Part shown: positions 55,774 to 64,000 of the stretch, piece by piece
How positions within the stretch are numbered: position 1 is the stretch's first letter
Layout of the letters: every line of letters begins with the position of its first letter
Assembly: GCF_017591425.1 (NCBI RefSeq)
Contig: NW_024466307.1
Coordinates: 7,827,001-7,891,000 of the forward strand
DNA from: Ochotona curzoniae
Taxonomy: Eukaryota; Chordata; Mammalia; Lagomorpha; Ochotonidae
Reading direction: 5' to 3'
DNA: 64,000 nucleotides
Translations under genes and position numbers: made by a program
Notes under the pieces: generated by a model
Told to the model about the DNA's origin: nothing
The model's input: only the letters and a program-made list of their open reading frames with translations
Database searches by the model: none

Positions 55774-57177
55774 TTCAATGCAACTTTTTGGGATCCTTGG
55801 GGCTCATCTGCATATCTCTTACAGGCAGGCCCCACCCTACGTGGGGTCAGCACAAGATGCGGGGTGACTCATTCCCAGGATTCTCGGAGACCAGCAGCTG
55901 ACCCAAAAGCATTTGCAAAGCATGCTCCTAAGGCTGTTGATACGGTGCAAGGTCCTCTGAAGCAACGCCTTTGCTTTCTCTGCAGTGTCATCTGTGGTCC
56001 TTGGTTTCCCACCAGGGATCTACCAGAAACCTGCTGTTATTTCATAATCCTAAGGTTACTTGAGCAAGGGAGCTCAGCACCCGTGTTATCTTCCAGCCTT
56101 CAAGTCTTGGCGCCTCTGTATCCAAGAGTCCAGGAGCTGGGTGTTGGTTCCAGTGTTCAGCCTCCTATCTCCTGAGCCAGATTTTCCTGTTGGGAGGCAC
56201 ATTTCCCCATTTCCCACATCCCCCGAGGCAGGGGTATTGCCATGTTCCCTCAATCTCACAACCAGTTGAGCCTCTTCCATGTACCTGCTGTCCCACTTAA
56301 CTCCCTTTGCCTGGGCCCTTCCTGCCAGCCTCCTGCAGGAGCTTGGAGCTCCCACTGCTGGGTAGCTGGAGGCTCCTTAGGTTTCTGTGTGAGGTCTCTC
56401 CTACAGTGTTCTCCCACTCCTTGTTCCCCACACCACCCAAAGACAGTGTTCCAGGATTCCGGATTTTTATTATGACAGCACCCCAACTTCCAGGTGCAAG
56501 GATCTTCCCTACTGCTCACAGCCAAAGTACGTTAAGACATTAAGTATAAAAATCACCTATCTATCATATCATTTGGTCTTAAGTTATAAATATTGACTTC
56601 CTGAATAAGTCTGTGCACTAGAAAATATACTCCTTTTCTCCATAAAAAAATGGCTGTGTGTTGGTTATGAGTTTGATCAGAGAGCAACAACAGATTTATG
56701 TGTACACTTAGCTGCATGTGTTGCTATGTTTATTGATGTTCAACAAAATGTTAGAAAAAAGAGAAGAGAGAAGCACATTGTTCCAGGGCCTAAACCTTGT
56801 CATAATGATAGCTCCTTATTAGTTCCTGGGGTTTTGGTGTTGCTGTGGCTCAGCCTGGCAGTCCTCGCTTGAGGCTGGTTCCTCCCTGGTCCTGTCTGCC
56901 TCTGCACCATCTCTCTACTTCTTCTGGCCGGTCTGAGCTCTGAGAACCACCATCCCAGTGGTCTCAAGTGAAGCTCTCTCACCTTCTCTGTCCCAGCCTC
57001 TGATGTCACATGACATCACTTTCGACTTAGTCATGGACCCTCCTGGATTCAAGGGAAAGGTGTGTAGAACCGGTCTCTAGGTGGGAGAAGGGTCATGTTT
57101 GAGGAATAAACTGCTGGATGAGAGATGCTTGTATTAGAAATACCATCTGCCTTGTGATGCAGTACCCATTATCTCAC
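55771..57177. other. Single-copy intergenic sequence
   Basis: GC-moderate to 56.5 kb, AT-rich after. No exon or transposon was recognised. Confidence 0.35.
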
Positions 57178-57900
57178 TTCTTTTTTCTTCCTCTTAACCC
57201 CTACATTCCAATTGCATTTTTATAAGCTTCCATACATGATGGAGCAAGTGCTATTTATCTTTCTGTGTTTGGCTAATTTCTTGTAATACGCAATCCTTCA
57301 GTTCCATCCATTTTGCTACAAATGACAGATGGGCTTTTACTATTTTTAATGATTGAATCATATTTCATTGTGCATCTATATCAGAATTGCAATATCCATT
57401 CTTCCATTGGTGGACACCTCAGTGGATTCCATATTTGGCTATTGTGAGTGGTATCACTGTGGTAAAATGGGTTTATATCATTTCTGTGAACAACCTCAGC
57501 ACTGGGGACGTTCTATTGTCAGTTTGCAGAAGACTCTCCAGCCTGTTTTCCACAGTGGCCACACTAGCGGTCATTGTCACTGTTAGTGTGCAAGAGTCTA
57601 TTTTCTCCACATCATTGCCGGCATTTGTTATTTTTTTCTGTATCTTCTTGGTAATAGTCCTTGTGACTGAGGTGAGGTACTATCTCACTATGGTTTTGAT
57701 GTATATTTCCATTATGGCTGGCGATGCTGCGTTTTTCCCCCATTTTTTTTTGAAAGATGTCTCTTCAGATTCTTTGCCCATCTCTCAGTTGACCTGGTTG
57801 GTTTTGCCGCCTAACTAAACTCCTTACATATTCTGGATGTGAGCTTTTTGTTGGGTGAATGACTTACAAGTGCTTCCTCCCATACTGTCACTTGTTTTCT
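57178..57900 (-). mobile_element. LINE-1 3' end, antisense
   Basis: Plus-strand 'agttccatccattttgctac', 'tttcattgtgcatctatatc', 'ccattggtggacacctcag' and 'ggctattgtgagtggtatc' are the reverse complement of the conserved mammalian L1 3' region downstream of ORF2. It is 5' truncated. A 143-codon plus-strand frame across it is an antisense artefact. Confidence 0.8.
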
Positions 57901-57994
57901 TTCTGACAAACTGATGTCAAACTCACATTTTAAAATTATATACATTTAAATTATATATTTACATTTATATTCACATTACAAATTATGGATGTAT

Positions 57995-58262
57995 ATTTTA
58001 AAAATAATTTATTTGGAAGCTAGAGATAGCAACATACAAGAGGAGAGAGAATTTTTATCACTGCTTCGCCCCTCAAATGCATGTACCACCTAGGATCAGA
58101 TCAAACCCAAATCAGAAATCTGGAACTCACTCTGACTCTCCCATATAGGGGCAGGGACTCAAGTAGTTGAACCATCATGTGCTGCTTCCTAGGGTGTATA
58201 TTAGCAGGAAATTAGAATAGGAAGTAGAGCTGGAACTCAAATCCAGGCATTTCAATATAGAT
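57995..58262 (-). mobile_element. CSINE, old minus-strand copy
   Basis: 'tttaaaaataatttatttgg', 'caaatcagaaatctggaact' and 'atattagcaggaaattagaa'. Head degraded. Confidence 0.65.
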
Positions 58263-59514
58263 ACCTTAAATATATTTTTAAACGTATGCACACGTATGCA
58301 ATGATTTCAAAATCTCTCATGAAAATAATTTGTCCTTTTAATTCTGTTTCGCATACACTCCCCCCACCCCCTGAGGCCTCTCTATACTGTGTAGATTATA
58401 GACTGACGACATGGCAGAAAAAGCAGCTTCTGAGAATACCAGAAGAAAGGCAGGACAACTTGGTCTGCTGCAGCATGGGAGAGGGGAAGGATGCGATCCT
58501 TAGAAGTGGAAACTTCCTAGGTTCTCACCCTTGAATCTGGAGGTGGTGGAACCAATGTGCCTCCATACAGGAGAGCTGGTTGTAACCTCGAGTTCCTAGC
58601 ATTTGCACTTCAGCCTTGCTGTCCTTACTGTTGCAATGCCCATGGTATCATCTCCCACTGTTAAAATCTTCTCATCCTTAAAGCGTCGGGTCAGATGCAG
58701 ACATTCCACAATGAGTTTGCAAATTAGAATTGATTTCTCTCTCCTACAACCCACTTTTTACTTTCCCTTTCTTTGTAAAATTGATTGCACAGCAGTCTGT
58801 ATACAAGTTATACACGTGTGTTTTAGTTAGCCTTATTAATCGAATCAAAGTGAACTCATGGGGCCGAAGGACTCGGATGACATATCTCAAAGCAAGGATA
58901 TCCAGAGGCAGTTTTTGAATGAGTAGGAAAGTGTACCAATAGCTTAGTGACAAATCTAAATGAACATTTCCCTCCAATTGCCTTTAACCCCTACTAAAGA
59001 TCTTTTAATGTCCTTATAAAATCTGTCAGAAGAGCGTATCTATGATGAAGCTTAAAACTGCTTTAGTTTTGTTATTAATGATGATATTACCTCAGACTAT
59101 TAAGATTAGACAACAGACTCTTTAGGCTCTTTCCAAGTAATTGGTTTCCTCATCTATAATTTTAACCAGTGACTTGAAGTACTTTTTGTTTTCATTATTT
59201 GGTAAGCATATCCTGTGGGTTGTAAGCAGCTTTTTCTGTCAGCTCTGACACATTTTTTTCTTTAGTTGGGGGTAGGTGCACTTGTAATCTTTAGATTGAT
59301 TCAATTATTATGGTAGGGAATCTCTGTTTTTACATGTATGCTGCTATTTTCATGCTCAGCCAAGACAGAAAAATGAACATGTGCAAAATCAAATCTGGAT
59401 CAAGTAAAAATGTATATACACTGGGAGCCTGTAAGTTTGAAAATACAGCTAATACAAGCGTGTGGCTGCCAACCTTCACCACAGCACCATGGTCTTCATG
59501 GCCAACACAGTGAC
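58263..59514. other. AT-rich single-copy sequence
   Basis: No exon or transposon was recognised. Confidence 0.35.
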
Positions 59515-59905
59515 ATCAGCCTGGCTTAGCCACTACCATAACATGGCAGAGATGACACTGTGTGAGTTCCAGCTCTGGGCCACTGAAGGCCAGGCAGAGC
59601 CTTTGTCACTTTGCTCGCTTAGAACAGGTGCCATGCTGTATGGACACTCAGGGGCCTTTCCAGAGAGTTCTGCATGGAAAGAACAAAAGAACTAGAAACA
59701 CCAGTTGGAGGATGAGCCAACTGGGACACTCTCCACAACCTCAGTCAAAAATGAATGTGACGTCAATGCAGGCAGCTGAACTGCTACCTTGTAAGAGGTG
59801 CTGAACCACAAATGCCTGGCTAACCTGCTTGTGATTGCAGGAGAGAGTAAATTCTCATTGAAATTTTAAGCCACTGAATTTCAGAGGCATTTGTTACATA
59901 GCCAT
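59515..59905 (+). mobile_element. Ancient LTR-like repeat remnant
   Basis: Ends 'ttaagccactgaatttcaga' and 'cattgataacgaatacaa', the typical 3' end of a mammal-wide LTR-type repeat. The body is strongly diverged. Confidence 0.45.
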
Positions 59906-60941
59906 TGATAACGAATACAAAATCGATGTTTGCTAAATCTACCAAGTTCAAATACAAGGCAAATAACTATGGAGACGAAGGACACTGAAGATTTCTTTAG
60001 CTGATAACTGTAAAGCTGACAGCACAGATATTTTTCCAGGATGCAGTACAGCTGTCAAGAGCTGAGTGGAAATGTGTTGGACATAGATTTGGCACAAAAA
60101 TGATTGCTTTTTACTGTATGATGACTTGAAGATGGGTACCATACTGTACATATGTTCAACTGTGACAGCTAAAGTTATTTCTCCAGCAGACTTTTGCAAC
60201 AGGTCCCATCTATATACATTAACTTATAGCTCCATCGGCAAAACCCCATCTATCCATTTATAGCTCACATTATCTCTGGGAACACAGCATCTTAGTTTCT
60301 GAGAGTGCAGAATCAGGCTCAGTGCCTCTCCATATGGGAGGCTGAGGCTGCATGCTCGCTGTGATGCACGCGTCACCACATACTCACTAATGAAGCAAGG
60401 TAAAGAAGCAGGAGGGCCTTCATGCCTTCCACATGCAGCTGGGGTGTGATGCCAGATGTAACATCGCCGGCGCGCTTGCCAAGTTCTCAGGATCGTGTCA
60501 GGATTTATTGAAACTCAATCAAGAAGAGGAGGTTGATTTCTCAGAAAAATCCCAGATTCCAGGAGGCCAATAAGCAGGTGGAGAGGAAGGCATCTTTCAA
60601 AATCAAACATTGTGTGAAATATGAGATGATTATTTACATCTTTCATTCTTGCCTTGTTGGTTCCTGTGATTCTCCTATGAAGAAAGAGTTAATGGCTCTA
60701 CTTTCAAATCCCTCAACTCCTTGAGAATTACTTTATAATGAGGCACATAAATTCACTAGAGCTATAATTGTAAAAAAAAAACACACTATGTTATTTTGAA
60801 GCAAATGTTACAGATGCCTATCCAAATGCGCAGTAGGCAAGATGTCTTCTCTTAATAGTCTCAAGCATTTCCTTTGATGCTTTGATATTTTGGTAAATTA
60901 TAGTGGATTCTAATAGAGACCAAACTTTTACCTTTTTTTCT
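59906..60941. other. AT-rich single-copy sequence
   Basis: No exon or transposon was recognised. Confidence 0.35.
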
Positions 60942-60974
60942 GGTGTGTGTGTGTGTGTGTGGGTGTGGGTGGTA
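60942..60974. repeat. Short (TG)n microsatellite, degenerate
   Basis: About ten TG units followed by GGGTGTGGG. Confidence 0.85.
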
Positions 60975-61262
60975 GGGTACAGTTATTGTCTGCTTAGGCA
61001 GTATTGTGACAGGAAACATACAGGGTTGGAGATGTTCTTTTGCCTCTTTTGGGGAGTCTTTTCCAGGCAGTGCAAGGACCATTCTTGGTGACTTTGACCA
61101 TCAGAAACAGCTGTGATCTAGAGCTGTGGGAGAGAAGAACACACTTCCGGACAATGCCTGCCGTGTGCTGGGCACTTGAGCATCTCGCTCAATTGTCAAA
61201 GTCACCTTCTGTCAACAGCACAATTTCCCTCTTTTTCTATGTGCACATTTTAAAATTAGGAC

Positions 61263-61372
61263 AATATATATATATATACATATACATATAAAAGACATAT
61301 ATCTTGTGTGTATGTGTGGTAGGCTACAGTAATATATATGTGTATATATATGTAGATATATATCACACAATT
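61263..61372. repeat. AT/TA-rich simple repeat
   Basis: Alternating TA with TATGTG interruptions; low complexity. Confidence 0.85.
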
Positions 61373-62067
61373 TACTATATTAACTATTTGTAAGTAAACA
61401 TTTCAGTGGGAGTAAGTACACTCATTGTTAGGCCACCCTCACCTTCACCCACCTCCCAGAAGGTCTTTGAGGGATTTTAAATCATACAGCATGTCTTACA
61501 CATAATGGAGCCATTTGTCTCCCAGTGGAAAATCATCCAGGAAGAAACTATGGTAAAAAAAATTATGTATGAATAATTCCAAAAGCTCAGGGAACATGTA
61601 ATTGGAAAATACACTTCTTTTTGGGCGCAGTTTTTCCTTTTAATTCATGCATGATGATTTAAATTCCAGACTCACCACTCTCCTTAGGTAGTATTCTATT
61701 GTTTCTTCAAATTGTTCATTAAAAATGCATGCTATGAAAAATGACCTGTGGATTCCAGTGTTTTTGTACCGAAATACACTTACATATCAGTTCTGTTTTC
61801 CCACAAACTTTTTTTCTGAAGTACTACAATCTCAGTTTCTTTCATTTAATTTGATAGAAACTCAACAAATATTCTGGTACCGACTGAGAACAAGGAGTCA
61901 TGATAGGCATTTTGGAGGACATACAAGTTCATGGAATCACGTCTGACCCTCAAGTGCAGTCTGGAATTTTGAAGTCTGTCCTGGACTCTGTTGGTGAACT
62001 CCTGCCTTCAGCAGGTCTAAAATGCCTTAAGCTGTGAGGGCTCTGCTAGGCATCTGATGGGAATGAG
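61373..62067. other. AT-rich single-copy sequence
   Basis: Nothing recognised. Confidence 0.35.
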
Positions 62068-62169
62068 GCAGCATCCTGGTCCTCCTGGGACTGCACTCAA
62101 AGCAGCATCCTGGTCCTCCTGGGACTGCACTCAAAGCAGCATCCTGGTCCTCCTGGGACTGCACTCGAA
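62068..62169. repeat. 34-bp tandem triplicate
   Basis: Units begin 'gcagcatcctggtcctcctg' at 62068, 62102 and 62136. The first two are identical and the third differs by one base near its end. Such identity implies a recent expansion or an active variable minisatellite. Confidence 0.95.
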
Positions 62170-62267
62170 TCCCTAGCAGGGTAGTTCCCACCGTTCCTCC
62201 CAACTCGAGGGCAGGAGATGGAGGGGCAATCCTAAACTGTACACAAGATCCAAGGACAACTATTTAT

Positions 62268-62352
62268 TACATGTTCATGCATTATACTTTACACTTGGGT
62301 GTAATTTCAGTGAATTCTTACAGTGACCTTGTAGGTAGTATTCTTCATTTCT
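62268..62352 (+). mobile_element. MIR remnant split by a SINE
   Basis: 'tgaattcttacagtgacctt' and 'gtaggtagtattcttcattt' fit the MIR core. The 3' part resumes after 62590. Confidence 0.5.
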
Positions 62353-62590
62353 ATTTTTAAAAAAATTTATTTATTGAGAGGAAGAGATATAGAGAGAGCA
62401 CTCTATCTGCTGATTCACTCCTCTGGTGCCTGCAAAAGCTAGGACTGAAATGGGCTGGAACCATGAGCTAGGAACTCAAGCCCGGCCTCCCAGGGAGTGA
62501 TTACTGGAAGCTGGAGTCAGGAACCAGACCCAGGCATGGACTTAGGCGCGCTAATGAGAGACATGGGTGCCTCAGCAGCTAGGCTAAGCA
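62353..62590 (-). mobile_element. CSINE inserted into the MIR remnant
   Basis: 'taaaaaaatttatttattga' to 'cagctaggctaagcaccc', flanked by tcttcatttct at about 62342-62352 and again just after 62590. Confidence 0.8.
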
Positions 62591-62599
62591 CCCTCTTCA

Positions 62600-63092
62600 T
62601 TTCTGTTCTATTGGTGTAAATCCCAGCCACACAGTGTTAAGTAAGGCCTTCAGTGCCAATGGTACGATTGTATTTAATTCTGATATCTTATTCCAGAAGC
62701 TCCATGTCTAAGCTTACTCCACACAGCTTTCTTTGTGTTCCTCTGTGAGTGCAGACAGGAAGGCTCCATGGAGCTCCATCAAAGCAAGTCACGTTCCCAG
62801 GCAGAAAGGAGTGGAGGCCATGGCACAGCAAATGTCTGGTATTAGTCTCGGGGAACTGGCTCTGCAGGGAAGGGGGCAGTAGCTTGAGGACAAATGTTTC
62901 TCTCATGAAGCAATGCCAGTAGCCCAAACAGTGAAAATCAGGTTCAGATCTCCAGATAGTTGCTGTAGGAGAAATCTTCATTAAAAAAAAAAAGCAACAA
63001 AAAGTCATGACAACTCCTGTCCATTGTATTTCTGGTACAGCCATGGGAAATGACCCTGATCCAACAACCCCCTAACCATTAGTACCTTCTGG
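62600..63092. other. Single-copy intergenic sequence
   Basis: A 118-codon minus-strand frame (62688-63044) is open but domain-free. Nothing else was recognised. Confidence 0.35.
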
Positions 63093-63103
63093 CAGAAGGA
63101 ATT

Positions 63104-63252
63104 TTTTTTTTTCACTTAAAAAAATCTGATATAGTTCCATGTGCTCTGGGATTTCCCTTACCCCTACTGAAATCTCTTCCCTCTCACTGATTTCCCCTAT
63201 ATCATTACAATAATACGATCCTCATAAACAGGCATCAGTCCATCATTCCTGA
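63104..63252 (-). mobile_element. Short 5'-truncated retroelement, probably L1 3' end
   Basis: Begins with a T-run (poly-A on the minus strand), about 148 bp long, and is flanked by cagaaggaatt at 63093-63103 and 63253-63263. The insert sequence is not CSINE. A lagomorph L1 3' end is the likely source. Confidence 0.6.
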
Positions 63253-63263
63253 CAGAAGGAATT

Positions 63264-64000
63264 GTGCCCACTCCCTCATTCACCTGCTGAGACCGCAAGC
63301 CCCACTAACTCAGAATGTAATCACATAGTTCCTTTGAGATAGGCTCGCTGAAGAGGTGGTTTAGTTAATATAAGGCCATTAGAGCAGTACTCTCATCCAA
63401 GAAGGGTGTTCTGGCAACAAGAAAAGGTGGCACCTTGTGCCTAGGTACTGTGTGAACTGGCACTGGAGACTGGAGGACTTGTTTTGTTGTGGTAGTCCTC
63501 CTACTAAGCTGGTACACGTGTCTAAACTTTCCAAATTTTACCAGGTAGAGGCATGGCATGGCTGTTCCAAGATGGGCGTTCAAGAAAGAAAACACATTTA
63601 CACACAGACAGTCTCTCACCCATGTGTACACTTACACATATGTCCATATGCACCAGGAGAGGGCACAGGAAGAGAGATATCTCTGTCCCTCAAGACAGAA
63701 CTCTCAGAATCTTAAAAGCTTCAAATTCTACACCGTCTGTTCTATCTAGTGCTTTGCTTTTTCACATTGGAACGTGAAATACATGATTATTGAATCATTG
63801 TTTGAATGACCTTTCCCCACTATGCTGCTTGTATCATGGGAAGATGACTTGGGCAGCCTGAGAATCTGCACGGGGGGAAGCTCACACTGAGTGGTCAGGA
63901 ATTCTGCGGGTGAGAGAACGAAGACAGAAACAAGTGTCCCTCTGAACTCATGACTGTCTTCAGTTGGATTATCACCCGATTAACACACACATCAGAGAAA
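63264..64000. other. Intergenic with LTR-like traces to the window end
   Basis: 'ggccattagagcagtactctc' and 'caagaagggtgttctggc' resemble the middle of a mammal-wide LTR-type repeat. No exon was recognised up to the end. Confidence 0.35.

Noticed and set aside
55731..56175. 147-codon frame starting in the TG microsatellite
   Set aside because: Its start and first residues derive from the dinucleotide repeat, and no domain follows.
57387..57818. 143-codon plus-strand frame with membrane-like hydrophobic stretches
   Set aside because: It is antisense to the conserved L1 3' region.

Overview
The window is nuclear DNA of a placental mammal, almost certainly a lagomorph and most likely a pika (Ochotona). 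The evidence is dozens of copies of a tRNA-derived C-type SINE that starts near a 'cctagtggctaaagtcctc' motif and ends in an 'aataaaaataaatctt' tail. This is the lagomorph CSINE, and the younger copies look more like the pika than the rabbit version as I remember them. The species call is an inference; the lagomorph call is stronger.

One protein-coding gene can be fully reconstructed: ARRDC3 (arrestin domain-containing 3), on the minus strand. It has eight coding exons between 22460 (ATG) and 12282 (stop), all with GT-AG introns, giving 414 residues with both C-terminal PPxY motifs intact. Its CpG-island promoter lies at about 22.64-23.06 kb, its 5' UTR is U-rich with a 4-codon upstream ORF, and its 3' UTR of about 2.6 kb ends at an AATAAA signal near 9.68 kb.

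A second, larger CpG island at about 19.5-20.65 kb sits inside ARRDC3 intron 1. It carries tandem CCAAT boxes and an RFX-type half site on the plus strand. In human, the antisense lncRNA ARRDC3-AS1 is annotated, as I recall, from inside this intron and runs away from the gene, so this island is the likely antisense promoter. Everything from about 23 kb to 64 kb would then be antisense-transcript territory and gene desert. I found no second protein-coding gene.

Layout: 1-9.66 kb, intergenic DNA downstream of ARRDC3 with SINEs and two copies of a long lagomorph LINE-like repeat; 9.66-22.8 kb, ARRDC3; 22.6-23.1 kb, promoter; 23-64 kb, repeat-rich desert with about 30 CSINE copies, MIR remnants, an antisense L1 3' end near 57.5 kb, LTR-like relics, microsatellites and several unusual short tandem arrays.

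The most unusual structure is at 30.5-30.6 kb. There a minus-strand CSINE carries the first 29 nt of U6 snRNA sandwiched between two copies of SINE head sequence. It looks like a product of two template switches during reverse transcription. Other items worth a look are a roughly 120-bp repeat of unknown family seen twice (one copy inside a SINE), a G-rich 22-bp minisatellite born inside a SINE, and an exact 34-bp triplicate near 62.1 kb.

Limits: repeat boundaries are read by eye and are good to about 10-20 bases. Family names rest on remembered consensus sequences. The lncRNA exons, transcription starts and polyadenylation site are inferred.
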